Shown: positions 17,916 to 28,790 of the stretch, one piece after another
How positions within the stretch are numbered: the stretch's first letter is position 1
Layout: each line of letters begins with the position of its first letter
NCBI RefSeq assembly: GCF_000691505.1
Contig: NZ_JMIP02000017.1
Coordinates: forward strand, 1 to 64,000
Length of the DNA stretch: 64,000 bases
Direction of reading: 5' to 3'
Source: Halostagnicola sp. A56
GTDB lineage: Archaea; Halobacteriota; Halobacteria; Halobacteriales; Natrialbaceae
Program-made: the position numbers and the translations under genes
The notes under the pieces: model-generated
What the model was told of the DNA's origin: nothing
The model's database searches: none
Seen by the model: only the letters and a program-made list of their open reading frames with translations

Positions 17916-18452
17916 ATGACCGCAGAAACCGATGCAGGGTCTGCCGACGACGCACCTTCGAACGGCGAGATCGGCGTCGCCGTCGTCACTATTTCCGCGG
18001 GTGGAACGATCGAGGACGACGCGGGCGGCGACGCGATCGTCGACGCGTTCGGCGCCGACGAGCGTGAGATCGCGATTCGAGAGCTAATCGACCGCGGCCA
18101 CGACAACGTCCAAGCCAAGGTATCTCGTCTCATCGACCGTGACGACGTCGACATCATCGTTACCGCGGGCGGGACCGGCATCGAACCCGAGGACGCGACC
18201 GTCGAGGCCGTCCGTCCGCTGCTCGAGAAGGAACTGTCGGCGTTTTCGGAGCTGTTCTACGCGCTCGCCTTCGACGAGATTGGAACGAAGGCCGTCACGA
18301 GCCGCACGCTCGCGGGAGTCAGTGACCGGACGCCGGTCTTTTGCTTGCCGAACGAACCCGTCGCGACCTCGACCGCGGTTGAATCGATCATCGTCCCGGA
18401 AGCGGATCGATTGGTCGCGCTGGCGAACGGACCGGACAGCGCCGGAGCGTAA
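17916..18452 (+). CDS. moaB: MoaB/Mog-type molybdenum cofactor protein
   Basis: 178 aa. MoCF-fold protein of molybdopterin cofactor synthesis (molybdopterin adenylyltransferase type). Seen: SAGGTIEDDAGGDAIVDAF near 28, VTAGGTGIEPEDATVEAV near 88 (the conserved TGGTG-like substrate loop), and a CLPNEPVATSTAVE segment near the end that aligns with the GxPxA loop. The ATG at 17916 is used because the upstream in-frame extension is not protein-like. Followed after 178 bases by the formyl-THF cyclo-ligase homologue in the same direction. Confidence 0.88.
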   Translation: MTAETDAGSADDAPSNGEIGVAVVTISAGGTIEDDAGGDAIVDAFGADEREIAIRELIDRGHDNVQAKVSRLIDRDDVDIIVTAGGTGIEPEDATVEAVRPLLEKELSAFSELFYALAFDEIGTKAVTSRTLAGVSDRTPVFCLPNEPVATSTAVESIIVPEADRLVALANGPDSAGA

Positions 18453-18630
18453 TCGATAGGCTGCGCTACACTCCGTGGACGATCGACCGACGTCACGCTC
18501 TGTGTACGATCGAACGGCACGGTTCGGACGCCTCGCGTCGGAATCGTCGCCTCGCGGAACGCCGATGCGGTCGAACTCGTTCCGCCGCGAAATACCAACG
18601 CTGAACTCGGTCGCCCGTCGAACTGTGAGC

Positions 18631-19362
18631 ATGCCCACTCCGTCGAAACAGGACATCCGCGAACGCGTCTGGGACGACCTCGAGGAAAGCGGCGAGGCCA
18701 GATTTCCCTTTCCCCCGCACGGCCGGATTCCGAACTTCGCCGACGCGACGGCTGCGGCCGATCGGCTCGCGGCCCGCCCGGAATGGCAACGGGCCGAGAC
18801 GATCAAGGCAAACCCCGACGCACCGCAGTTGCCGGTTCGCCGACGCGCCCTTCGCGAGGGAAAGACCGTCTACATGGCCGTTCCCCGGCTTCGCGACGAG
18901 CAGTGTTTCCTCCGACTCGACCCCGACGAACTCGAGGACTACGACGCGGCGACCACCGTCTCCGGGTCGTCGAAACACGGCGTCCAGGTCGGCCCCGAAG
19001 CGGTGGCACAAATCGACCTGATCGTCTCCGGGAGCGTCGCCGTGGGAACCGACGATGGCTCGAGTCCAGGCGCACGGATCGGTAAGGGCGAGGGCTACAG
19101 CGACCTCGAGTACGCGATCCTCACCGAACTGGGTCTCGTAGACGGGGAGACGCCCGTTGCGACGACCGTCCACGAACGACAGTGTATCGACGAGGAGCTA
19201 CCCACGACCGACCACGACGTCCCGATGGATCTGATCGTCACGCCCGACCGAGCGCTCGAGCCGGACGACGCCGTCGATAGGGCTCCTTCCGGTATCGACT
19301 GGACCCTCCTTTCTGACGACCGACTCGAGGAGATTCCGGTTCTGGATCGATTGCGCGAGTAA
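18631..19362 (+). CDS. 5-formyltetrahydrofolate cyclo-ligase family protein
   Basis: 243 aa. Belongs to the MTHFS family, whose enzymes close 5-formyl-THF to 5,10-methenyl-THF with ATP. The start helix KQDIRERVWDDLEESG, the R-F-P-xx-H-GRIPNF stretch, LPVRRRALREGKTVYMAVPRL and the GKGEGYSDLEYAIL loop (near residue 155) are family features. The archaeal branch often lacks some ligands of the bacterial enzyme and may have another function. ATG at 18631 chosen because it matches the family start MPTPSKQDIR. Confidence 0.8.
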   Translation: MPTPSKQDIRERVWDDLEESGEARFPFPPHGRIPNFADATAAADRLAARPEWQRAETIKANPDAPQLPVRRRALREGKTVYMAVPRLRDEQCFLRLDPDELEDYDAATTVSGSSKHGVQVGPEAVAQIDLIVSGSVAVGTDDGSSPGARIGKGEGYSDLEYAILTELGLVDGETPVATTVHERQCIDEELPTTDHDVPMDLIVTPDRALEPDDAVDRAPSGIDWTLLSDDRLEEIPVLDRLRE

Positions 19363-19873
19363 TATGGGTTGTGTGGCGGTATTCGCCGCTCCTCGAATCG
19401 AAAACTGGTGTCCGAACCGAGCGGTGATACGGTCGTCCCAGAACCGGGATTTGACCGGCCCGCCGATTCGAGCACCGAAAGAATCACAGACAACTCTTGG
19501 GATCTGGTGGGTGATCCGGTGTGAGGATCCACGTCGGGACTCGTCGTCCCGACAGCCATTCCGAGTGCGATGCGAGTCGGTGCAGTGAACCCGCATCGCC
19601 ACGCCGGGATGGCGAGTGGGGGAAGGGTGCTGTGGTGGGGTTGCTGGAAGTCACGGGTCCAAGGCGGTGGGTGCCTTCGTGTGGGTGTGCCCGTCGACCT
19701 CCACTCCCAGCTATCGTCGGTTTCCACTTCAACGATGGCGATGGTAGTGCCGTCTTATTCCGAGTTACCTCACGATTAAGCACAGTTCAAAACGCCTATA
19801 TCTGGCGTTAGATAGTTTATATCGACTATCCAGGTCACTTGGGGCAAAACGCACTCGAGCGGCGGTGTTCGGG
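19363..19873. other. 511-bp gap between convergent genes
   Basis: No credible gene seen on either strand. Open frames here are short and Arg/Ser/Pro-rich. From 19730 the sequence turns AT-rich and includes a hairpin GATAGT-N8-ACTATC at 19811-19830 just past TTTATATC-like elements, so a small RNA or a lost gene is possible. For genes facing each other a gap this long is unusual in this window. Confidence 0.5.
19811..19830. repeat. Inverted repeat GATAGT / ACTATC
   Basis: A 6-bp perfect stem with an 8-base loop (TTATATCG) in the AT-rich end of the convergent gap, 44 bases beyond the stop of the downstream minus-strand gene. It could act as a bidirectional terminator for the pyrG operon. Confidence 0.35.
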
Positions 19874-20194
19874 TCAGTCGACCAGTTCCTCGGCGACCAT
19901 CGCGGGCTCCATCAACGCGGGATCGAGTGCGAGATCGAGTTGGCCGCGGACGAACTCCGGCACCGAATCCCGCGCGTAGACGACCGTCCGGAGGTCGTCG
20001 TTCAGATCCAGCGCGATCGGGACCGTCGTCGATTGGCCGACGTCGGTCAGTACGTACAGATCCGCCTCGAGGATTCCCGCCTCTTCGAGCGTCGGGCGGC
20101 TGAGCGTCCCCTCGAGTCGAGTGACGGAGACGCCTTCGGCCTCGAGGGCGTCGCCGATGCCGTCTTCGTCCGGACCGGAAACGATCGCATCCAT
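19874..20194 (-). CDS. Small conserved protein downstream of guaAB
   Basis: 106 aa, Rossmann-like by eye: [20 protein letters not shown], a RPTLEEAGILEADLYVLTDV segment, and VPIALDLNDDLRTVVYARDS. The alternation of strand and helix and the ADLYVLTD motif recall the TrkA-N/NAD-binding fold. Haloarchaea keep this family (DUF7126, from memory) next to GMP synthase. Its ATG overlaps the guaAB stop (TGATG), so it is the third gene of the pyrG-guaAB operon and translationally coupled. Function unknown; a role in purine nucleotide sensing would fit context only. Confidence 0.75.
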   Translation of the reverse strand: MDAIVSGPDEDGIGDALEAEGVSVTRLEGTLSRPTLEEAGILEADLYVLTDVGQSTTVPIALDLNDDLRTVVYARDSVPEFVRGQLDLALDPALMEPAMVAEELVD

Positions 20195-21110
20195 CACTCG
20201 TACTCGATGGTCGCGGGCGGTTTGTGCGTGACGTCGTAGACGACCCGCGAAACGTTCTCGTTCTCGCCGGTAATCCGCGATTGGATCCGCTGGAGCGTCT
20301 CCCAGTCGATCTCCTGGGCGCGGGCGGTCATCCCGTCGCGGGACTCGACCGACCGAACGGAGACGATCCAACCGTGCACTCGGTTGTCACCCTTGACGCC
20401 CGTCGCTTTGCCGACGACCGCAGCGAGCGCCTGCCATGGCTCGTACTCTTCGAGTTCCTCCTCGACGACGTGACAGGATTCGCGGGCAACCTCGAGTTTT
20501 TCCGCCGTGACCTCGCCGATGACGCGGATGGCGAGTCCGGGGCCGGGAAACGGCATTCGCTCGGCAACGAGTTCGTCGAGGTCGAGTTCGTGAGCGACCT
20601 CCCGAACCTCGTCTTTGTAGAGGTCTCGAACCGGCTCGACGATGCCATCGAAATCGACGACGTCGGGAAGTCCGCCGACGTTGTGGTGGGATTTGATCCC
20701 GCCCTCGGATTCGATCCGATCTGGGTAGATCGTCCCCTGGACGAGAAAGTCCGCGTCGGCGTCTCTCGCTTCGCGTTCGAACTCGCGGATGAACTGCTCG
20801 CCGATCACCGACCGCTTCTCCTCGGGATCGGTGACACCCGAGAGCGCCTCGAGGAACCGGTCTTTGGCGTCGACGACCCGGAGGCTGTCCATGTAGGAGA
20901 ACGTCTCCCGGATCTGTGCCGTCTCGCCTTTGCGCATCAGTCCGGTATCGACGTACACCGGCGTCAGTTGATCGCCGATCGCCTCGTAGGCGAGGGCGGC
21001 GGCGACGGACGAATCGACGCCGCCCGACAGGGCGATGACGGCGTTTTCGTCGCCGATTTCGGTTTCGATCTCTTCGACTGCGTCCGGGACGAACGTGTCT
21101 GTATTCACCA

Positions 21111-21111
<1 letters not shown>
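20194..21111 (-). CDS. guaAB: GMP synthase subunit B (ATP pyrophosphatase)
   Basis: 305 aa. This is the synthetase half of GMP synthase, converting XMP to GMP with ATP and ammonia delivered by a separate glutaminase subunit, as is usual in archaea where the two domains are split. The PP-loop [14 protein letters not shown] is at about 30-43, followed by [11 protein letters not shown]. The C-terminal dimerisation domain contains [19 protein letters not shown] and ends KPPATIEYE. No glutaminase domain is fused or next door. Start and stop overlap both neighbours by single bases. Confidence 0.95.
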
Positions 21112-22847
<1,736 letters not shown>

Positions 22848-22968
22848 TCACCCCTCGAGAGCCGCGAGCCCTCGACTGGGATCGTCTCGCCCCCAATTTC
22901 GGTTCCCCTCCTGTCGGCGCTCGAACCCATACGGTAGGATTACGTCCCTGCCGTCTGATGGCCTCGAT

Positions 22969-23343
22969 ATGTCCGACCTGCGAGTCACCGTCGACGGTCG
23001 CGAACTCGAGGCGACCTGGCACGACGACGCCCCGGAAACCCGCCGGGCGATCGAGTGCGAACTGCCGCTCGAGGGCGAGGCCGTCCGCTGGGGCGACGAA
23101 CTGTACTTCGACGTGCCACTCGAGGTGCCGGCCGAAAACCAGTCCGCGGCGGTCCCGGTCGGCGCGATCGCCTACTGGCCCACCGGGAACAAACTCTGTC
23201 TGTTCTGGGGACCGACGCCGGCGAGTCGCGGCGAGGAACCGCGAGCGACCGCGCCCGTCAACGTGGTCGGTCGGCTCGAGGACGTTTCGGCGTTGTCGAA
23301 TCTCGAGGGCGGTGCTCGAGTTCAGATCGTCGCCGGAAATTAA
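22969..23343 (+). CDS. Cyclophilin-like fold protein
   Basis: 124 aa. Matches the cyclophilin-like (TM1367-type) family: VTVDGRELEATWHDDAPETR at the start, then EGEAVRWGDELYFDVPLEVP and the signature VGAIAYWPTGNKLCLFWGPT, where the family typically has [20 protein letters not shown]. These are small beta-barrels without proven prolyl-isomerase activity; ligand unknown. Divergent from pyrG (184 bases between starts) and convergent with infB. Confidence 0.85.
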   Translation: MSDLRVTVDGRELEATWHDDAPETRRAIECELPLEGEAVRWGDELYFDVPLEVPAENQSAAVPVGAIAYWPTGNKLCLFWGPTPASRGEEPRATAPVNVVGRLEDVSALSNLEGGARVQIVAGN

Positions 23344-23363
23344 GCTGCTCCCTGCAAAAACCG

Positions 23364-25163
23364 CTACTTGCCCCAGAAGGGGTCTCGCTTTCGCTGTTTC
23401 TCGAGGTACATGTTCAACGCCTCGAGTTCGTCGCCGGGGATCTCGTCGGTCAGTTCCTGTTCCAAGATCTTGGCGTGCTTCTCGGGGACCTCCATCCAGA
23501 GTTCGTCGCCCTCCTCGATCTGTCGGCCGACGGTCGGACCGTCGATGGCGACCGAAACGCGGTTGCCGGCGCGGGCCTCGTCGACGTCTTCGCCTTGCTC
23601 TTGAATCCCTTTGACCTGTCCGACGCGTTCGGTCTCGTTGCCGTCCCAGGTGACGACGAAGTTGTTGTTCTGGATCGTGCCGGCGTTGACTTCCACGCCG
23701 ACGACCGCCGGATCGTTCTGTCTGAAGGTGTGATCCGGCAGGATCCGGAATCGCGCGGGTCGGGAGATGTTCTCGAGGATCGTGTCCTGCTGGGCGCGCT
23801 CGAGTTCCGAGACGTGTTCGTCGTACTCCTCGACGAGCTGGTAGATGACCTCGTCGGTGAACAGTTTCACGTCGTCCTGTTCGGCCCGCGTCTTGGCGTC
23901 CGCGAGCACGTCGACGTTGAACCCGAGGATCGCCTGTTGTTTCGGGTCCTCGGCCGTCGATGCGACTGAGACGTCTCGCGGTGCGACGTCGCCGACTTCT
24001 GCGCTCACGATCGGAATTTCGGCCTCACCGAGCGCGTCGGCCATCGCCTCGAGACTCCCGAGGGTGTCCGCTTTGACGACGACGCCCTGTTCGTCGGTGT
24101 CGACGGCGATGTCGGCGAGTTCGGCTCGCACCTCTTCGACGACGTCCTCGAGATTCCGGTCTCTGACGACGCGAACCGGCGCGCCGGCCATCGCGTCCTC
24201 GAGTTCCGGTGCGGCGATCTTGATCCCGGAGGCGGCCTTGACCGACTCGACCTTTTCGAACCGGCTCTCGGTCCGGATCTCGGCGAGCGGTCGCGGCTGA
24301 AGCAGCGCGCGCACGTCGGTGACGATCGGTTCGTTCGTCCCGCCGACGACGATGGTGTCGTCGCTACGGATCGTCCCGTCGTAGAGGACCGTATCGACCG
24401 TCGTTCCGAATCCCTTCTCCTCTTTGACCTCGAGGACAGTCCCGACGCCGGGGCCGGCGACGTCGATCTCCATCTCGGCTTTCATGTAGCGCTGGGAGAG
24501 GCCCATCATCACCGCGAGCAGGTCGGGGACGCCCTCGCCGGTCATCGCCGAGACGGGGACGACGCCGACGTTTCGATGGAAGTTCTGGACCCGCCAGTAG
24601 AGGTCCGCGGAGAACCCCTCGTCGCTCAACTCGCCGATGATTTCGTAGAGGCTCTCGTCGAGTCTCGAGGCCGCGCGATCCGACTGGGCGTCGTAGGTGT
24701 CGTTGATCGGCGTGTCCTCGTTGGGATTCCAGCCCGGGACGGTGTCGATCTTGTTCGCGGCGACGATGAAAGGCGTTTCCGAACGCTTCAAGATGTCGAG
24801 TGCCTCGATCGTCTGTGGTTGAAAGCCGTCGTTGACGTCGACGACGAGGATCGCGATATCAGCGAGAGCGCCACCGCGCGAGCGAAGCGTCGTAAAGGAG
24901 TGGTGTCCCGGCGTGTCGATAAAGAGCAATCCGGGGAGATCGAAATCGTCGGGATCGACGAGTTCGCCCGCGATCGTCGAGATGACGTCTAAGGGGACGG
25001 CAGTGGCACCGATGTGCTGTGTGATCGCGCCGGCCTCGCCCTCGATCACGGCCGAGCCGCGTATCTTATCGAGGAGGCTCGTCTTGCCGTGATCGACGTG
25101 CCCGAGGACGGCCACGATCGGCGTTCTGAGAGATGTGGGGTCGTGTGTGTCCGTGTCCGTCAT
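23364..25163 (-). CDS. infB: Translation initiation factor aIF5B/IF-2
   Basis: 599-aa translational GTPase that promotes subunit joining and initiator tRNA placement. G1 GHVDHGKTS begins at about residue 21, G3 is DTPGHHSF (about 86), G4 is ANKIDTVPG (about 140). Domain II with the VLEVKEEKGFGTTVD strand follows near 245, then the helical domain III and C-terminal domain IV ending in an EKQRKRDPFWGK tail. No bacterial-type N-terminal extension, as normal for archaea. Divergent from the PRC-barrel/nob1 pair, so three translation-linked genes cluster. Confidence 0.96.
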   Translation of the reverse strand: MTDTDTHDPTSLRTPIVAVLGHVDHGKTSLLDKIRGSAVIEGEAGAITQHIGATAVPLDVISTIAGELVDPDDFDLPGLLFIDTPGHHSFTTLRSRGGALADIAILVVDVNDGFQPQTIEALDILKRSETPFIVAANKIDTVPGWNPNEDTPINDTYDAQSDRAASRLDESLYEIIGELSDEGFSADLYWRVQNFHRNVGVVPVSAMTGEGVPDLLAVMMGLSQRYMKAEMEIDVAGPGVGTVLEVKEEKGFGTTVDTVLYDGTIRSDDTIVVGGTNEPIVTDVRALLQPRPLAEIRTESRFEKVESVKAASGIKIAAPELEDAMAGAPVRVVRDRNLEDVVEEVRAELADIAVDTDEQGVVVKADTLGSLEAMADALGEAEIPIVSAEVGDVAPRDVSVASTAEDPKQQAILGFNVDVLADAKTRAEQDDVKLFTDEVIYQLVEEYDEHVSELERAQQDTILENISRPARFRILPDHTFRQNDPAVVGVEVNAGTIQNNNFVVTWDGNETERVGQVKGIQEQGEDVDEARAGNRVSVAIDGPTVGRQIEEGDELWMEVPEKHAKILEQELTDEIPGDELEALNMYLEKQRKRDPFWGK

Positions 25164-25338
25164 GGTGAACCACCAGAGAAGGTCTTGGGTAAACGGTCCG
25201 CAGGACGGTAGTTAAACCCATCGTCACGGCGACGCCGACCGATTCCGATCGGGTCCACCGCACCGGCCCCAGCAGCGGTCGATCACTGCACCGGCGGAAA
25301 CTCGAGCAACCGTTCCGAAATCAGTGTTCGCTCCATGG

Positions 25339-25347
25339 TATTTATTA
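25339..25347 (+). promoter_or_regulatory. TATA box of the PRC-barrel/nob1 operon
   Basis: TATTTATTA is centred about 28 nt before the ATG at 25371, in otherwise GC-rich sequence, matching a leaderless transcript. Confidence 0.55.
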
Positions 25348-25370
25348 GCGACTAGTCTGAACGGTACGGT

Positions 25371-25616
25371 ATGAGCGACATACTCGCCGAAAACCTCTCG
25401 GGGAAGTCCGTCATGGGATCCGACGGAGTCGAACTGGGAATGCTCTACAACGTCACGATGGACATCAAATCAGGAAAACTGCACGACCTCGTCATCGACC
25501 CCGACGAGGAGCTACCCGGCCACGCGGTCGATTTCGACCGCGACGACACCGGCCGATTCCTCGTGCCCGTCAGCCGCGTTCAGGCGGTCAAAGACTACAT
25601 CGTCGTCAAGCGCTAA
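25371..25616 (+). CDS. PRC-barrel domain protein
   Basis: 81 aa, one PRC barrel from end to end: ENLSGKSVMGSDGVELGML, a DIKSGKLHDLVIDPDE strand-turn, and a final FLVPVSRVQAVKDYIVV. PRC barrels bind RNA or protein (RimM uses one in 30S maturation). The nob1 gene starts four bases after its stop, so the two are cotranscribed; a helper role in small-subunit maturation is a reasonable inference from context. Confidence 0.9.
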   Translation: MSDILAENLSGKSVMGSDGVELGMLYNVTMDIKSGKLHDLVIDPDEELPGHAVDFDRDDTGRFLVPVSRVQAVKDYIVVKR

Positions 25617-25620
25617 CGGT

Positions 25621-26079
25621 ATGTACATCCTCGATTCCTCGGCTTTTATCCACGATTTTCACACGACAGAACAGTCTGCGACTATCCCGCTCGTCCGCGA
25701 CGAACTCGAGGACGAGAGCGCCTACCGCTACGACGCGATGGAAGGCTCCGGAATGCACATTCACATTCCGAACGAGGACACCACCGAACAGGTCGAACGC
25801 GCGGCTCGAGAGTCGGGCGACTTCGAGACCCTTTCGGAGACCGACATCCGACTCGTCGCGGCGAGTTTCGAACTCGACGGCGTCCTCGTCACCGACGACT
25901 ACGCGATGCAAAACGTCGCGGAGAAGTTAAACGTCGATGTCGAAGTGATCGCTCGAGAGGGGATCGAAGAACAGCGCGACTGGCGGTTCCAGTGTCAGGG
26001 CTGCGGTCGTGAGTTCGACGACGAGAAAGAGCGCTGTCCGATCTGCGGATCCGGACTCGCTCGCAAGAACCCGAGCTGA
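25621..26079 (+). CDS. nob1: Ribosome maturation endonuclease Nob1
   Basis: 152 aa. PIN-domain nuclease that trims the 3' end of 16S rRNA. MYILDSSAFIHDF carries the first acidic ligand (Asp5), SETDIRLVAASFELDG and VLVTDDYAMQNVA the others, and a C-terminal zinc ribbon is seen as CQGCGREFDDEKERCPICG. Domain order and length match archaeal Nob1. Second gene of the PRC-barrel operon, opposite infB. Confidence 0.95.
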   Translation: MYILDSSAFIHDFHTTEQSATIPLVRDELEDESAYRYDAMEGSGMHIHIPNEDTTEQVERAARESGDFETLSETDIRLVAASFELDGVLVTDDYAMQNVAEKLNVDVEVIAREGIEEQRDWRFQCQGCGREFDDEKERCPICGSGLARKNPS

Positions 26080-26140
26080 TTCTCGAGCGACTCGTCGAGA
26101 GAACAACTGCAATCGGCGTTGGCCCGCGATCGATAGCGGC

Positions 26141-26160
26141 CCTCCTCTCAAGAAAGGAGG
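26141..26160. terminator. Hairpin between convergent genes
   Basis: CCTCCT and AGGAGG form a perfect 6-bp stem with an 8-base loop, overlapping the stop region of the minus-strand CPBP gene and 62 bases beyond the nob1 stop. It may terminate one or both transcripts; no long T run adjoins it. Confidence 0.3.
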
Positions 26161-27266
26161 TACGGGACAAAAAGCAAGGCGTTGTAACAGCCGTGGACCA
26201 GCGCGGGGACGACCAGATTGTCCGTTCGCTCGTAAATCGTCCCGAGCACCAGCGAGAGTGCGAAGACGCTGATGAGGCTGGCGAGCACTTGCCCCGCACC
26301 GGCGGTCGCGTAGGCGCCGACGTGGACGACCATGAAGACGGTGCTCGCGACGACGATCGCGCTGGGTCGCGAGAACGTTCCGTACAGCGACTTCTGGACG
26401 ACGTTTCGGTACAGAAGTTCCTCGAACGGGCCGACGATCAGTACCATCGCTGGGATGATGACGACGACGAGTCCGACGTTCTGTTCGACCGTCTCGGACA
26501 GGCTGTGTTCGGCAGATTCGACGCCCGCACCGGTCATGAGCGCGGAGACGGCGATGTTCGCGCCGAAGATGAGAACCAGTCCGACGACCATCCAGGCCAC
26601 CGTTCGGAGCGTCGGCAGCTCGATATCGACGTACGACAGGCCGTACCCGCGAAACAGAAGATAGCCGACCGCGACCGTTCCCAGACCGAGGCCGGTCGCG
26701 AGGTAGCTCACGATCTGCCACTGGAACTCGGTCAGCTCGCCGACCGCGACCATCATCGGCACCGAGACGACGATCGACGCGATCTGCATCGCGATCAGGC
26801 CGGCGAACCCGAGGATCACCATCTCGAGGAACTGTCCGACTCGCCGGCTCAGTCCGGACCCCGTGATGCCGGCGTACTCCGCGATGGCGACCCCCGTCGC
26901 GGTAAAACTCGCCACGAGAGCGCCGAAAAGCAGCGATATCGACCAACCGACTTCCGGAACGATTACCGAGCCGGACGTGCCGAGCATGATCGCCGTCGCC
27001 GAGAGAACCACGACGAGGGCGCTCGAGACCGCGGCGACGAGCCCGCTGCGCTCGCGCTCGAGGACGCCGTATCGGCTCGCGAGAAAGGCCGCGACGGCGA
27101 TGGCAGCGAAGACGCTCGCCCCTATGACGGCCGGCTCGTCGATGCCCTGTCGAACGGGGATCAGGAGACACCCCATCGCGAGCGCGGTAACGATGGTTCC
27201 GACCGCGGGGACGGCGTCGACGCCGCTCGGGTCGCCGTCCGCATCCGACTGTGCTGTCGTGCCCAT
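26148..27266 (-). CDS. CPBP family intramembrane metalloprotease
   Basis: 372-aa membrane protein with about ten hydrophobic segments. The C-terminal CPBP (Abi) domain shows the catalytic motifs GPFEELLYRNVVQKSL (EExxxR, residues near 275), a following FMVVHVGAYATAG (His), and HGCYNALLFV (HxxxN) at the end. Relatives are CAAX-prenyl or bacteriocin-processing proteases; substrate here unknown. The ATG at 27264-27266 (MGTTAQSDADG) is preferred to two in-frame upstream starts that lie in the probable promoter. Confidence 0.88.
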   Translation of the reverse strand: MGTTAQSDADGDPSGVDAVPAVGTIVTALAMGCLLIPVRQGIDEPAVIGASVFAAIAVAAFLASRYGVLERERSGLVAAVSSALVVVLSATAIMLGTSGSVIVPEVGWSISLLFGALVASFTATGVAIAEYAGITGSGLSRRVGQFLEMVILGFAGLIAMQIASIVVSVPMMVAVGELTEFQWQIVSYLATGLGLGTVAVGYLLFRGYGLSYVDIELPTLRTVAWMVVGLVLIFGANIAVSALMTGAGVESAEHSLSETVEQNVGLVVVIIPAMVLIVGPFEELLYRNVVQKSLYGTFSRPSAIVVASTVFMVVHVGAYATAGAGQVLASLISVFALSLVLGTIYERTDNLVVPALVHGCYNALLFVPYLLS

Positions 27267-27357
27267 ACGCATTCTGTCCGGCGGATACACATAGGGCCAC
27301 CGCATCCGGCTATCGCGTCACCGTACTGTGGGGTCGCCACGCCCGGGAGTCGGACGA

Positions 27358-28653
27358 CTACCGCTCGACGCGTAGGGTCGTCTTCTCCGCGACGGCGTCC
27401 GCTTCAGCGAACTCGCCGCCGCCGAGCAGGCCGCGGGTTGCGTTCTTCGCCCACTCGACGGCCGGCTGGTTGAAGGCGTTCACGCTGTAGAGTTCGCCGG
27501 CCAACACGCACGAGACCTCCATTCCATAGAGCAGGCCGCCGAGTTCGTACTCGTCGACGGTCTCAAGTTCGACGCGGACGTTCGGGCGGCTGGCGGCGGC
27601 GAGGCTCGCCTCGGTCGCCTCGAATTCGGCCTCGAGCAGTTCGCCGAGCGTGGAGTCGCCGAGGTACGCGAGTTCCTCGACTTCGGTCTCCGGAATCGTC
27701 CGGTCTGACCGATCGCGAGGCGCGACGAACGTGACGAGTTTGTCTCGCGGGCCTGCGCGATATAACTGAAGTTGGGAGTGCTGGTCGGTGACCCCGAGCG
27801 CTCGAACGGGCGTCTGTCCGAGATCGTCTTTGCCGAGGCTCTCGGCCCACAGCTGGGCGAACCACTCCGCGTAGGTCTCGAGCGATTCCGCGTAGGGAAC
27901 CATCGCGTTGATCCCGGCCCCGCGACTATCGAGCGCGTAGGTTGTCGCCCCGTAGGCGTAGGCGGGACACTCGAACAGCGAGCCAGAGAGCGATTCGGCT
28001 TCGGCCTGTGCGCCCTCGAGCAGCGCCTCGAGGTCGTGTCCGGCGACCGCGGCGGCGACCATCCCGACCGGCGAGAGCGCCGAGAACCGTCCGGGGACGC
28101 CGTCCGGAACCCGAAGCTTCGGCAGGTCGTGGCGCTCGGCGAGATCCGAGAGGGGACCGGTCTCGCCGGTCGTCACGATCGTGCGTTCGGTCCAGTCGAC
28201 GTCCGCGGCCTCGAAGGCGTCCCGAACGACGAGGAAGTTCGCCAGGGTCTCCGCCGTCGTGCCCGACTTCGAGACGACGTTGATAGCCGTCTCGGCAAGC
28301 GACAGTGACTCGAGTCGGCCCGTCACCCAGTCCGGGTCGACGTTGTCGAGAAAGACCATCTCGGTGTCTCCCTCGAGCGCGTCGACGATCGTCGCCGCGC
28401 CAAGCGCGCTGCCGCCGATGCCGATCGTGATCAGCGCCTCGGCGTCTGCGACGGGGTCGACCGCTCGCCGAATCTCGTCGGGATCGGTTCGCTCGGGGAG
28501 GTTCAACGCGGCGTAGCCGTGCTCGTGGTTCTCCCTGCCGGTTTCGATGCGTTCGTGGGCCTGACCGACCCGCTCGTCGAGTCGCTCGAGCGCCTCTCGA
28601 GAGATGCCCGGCGAGGCGACCGATGCGAGCGCGTTGCCGATGTCGACGTCCAT
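27358..28653 (-). CDS. pgi: Glucose-6-phosphate isomerase
   Basis: 431 aa. Interconverts glucose-6-P and fructose-6-P. Phosphosugar isomerase signature regions are seen: IGIGGSALGAATIVDAL (about 77), NVVSKSGTTAETLANFLVV (about 125), the GRFSALSPVGM loop, the GITDQHS-like GVTDQHSQLQLY containing the active His, and a C-terminal VNAFNQPAVEWAK with the catalytic Lys. The ATG at 28651-28653 (MDVDIGNALAS) is chosen; the open frame continues upstream but with residues unlike the family. Length matches haloarchaeal Pgi. Confidence 0.95.
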   Translation of the reverse strand: MDVDIGNALASVASPGISREALERLDERVGQAHERIETGRENHEHGYAALNLPERTDPDEIRRAVDPVADAEALITIGIGGSALGAATIVDALEGDTEMVFLDNVDPDWVTGRLESLSLAETAINVVSKSGTTAETLANFLVVRDAFEAADVDWTERTIVTTGETGPLSDLAERHDLPKLRVPDGVPGRFSALSPVGMVAAAVAGHDLEALLEGAQAEAESLSGSLFECPAYAYGATTYALDSRGAGINAMVPYAESLETYAEWFAQLWAESLGKDDLGQTPVRALGVTDQHSQLQLYRAGPRDKLVTFVAPRDRSDRTIPETEVEELAYLGDSTLGELLEAEFEATEASLAAASRPNVRVELETVDEYELGGLLYGMEVSCVLAGELYSVNAFNQPAVEWAKNATRGLLGGGEFAEADAVAEKTTLRVER

Positions 28654-28790
28654 GCGCGAGAGCGCGACGGCCGGCCCTAAAGGCGTTCCGTCATCCGGTC
28701 GATCGAGATTCAATGTGTCGCTCTTTTCACCCAATCCACGCACATTGCCAGTCCGCCACCCCACTCGAATCGCCAGCCCGTCCAATCCAC

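Noticed and set aside
19442-19460. tRNA T-arm-like sequence on the minus strand (stem GCCGG / CCGGT with loop TCAAATC)
   Set aside because: The loop is not TTCRANY and no acceptor, D or anticodon arms fit around it.
19095-19727. 210-aa minus-strand frame across the convergent gap
   Set aside because: Its C-terminal half is antisense to the formyl-THF cyclo-ligase homologue and the rest is Pro/Ser/Thr/Arg-rich without features.
26193-27473. 426-aa plus-strand frame, Arg/Asp/His-rich
   Set aside because: Antisense to the CPBP protease; composition alone mimics an acidic halophile protein.
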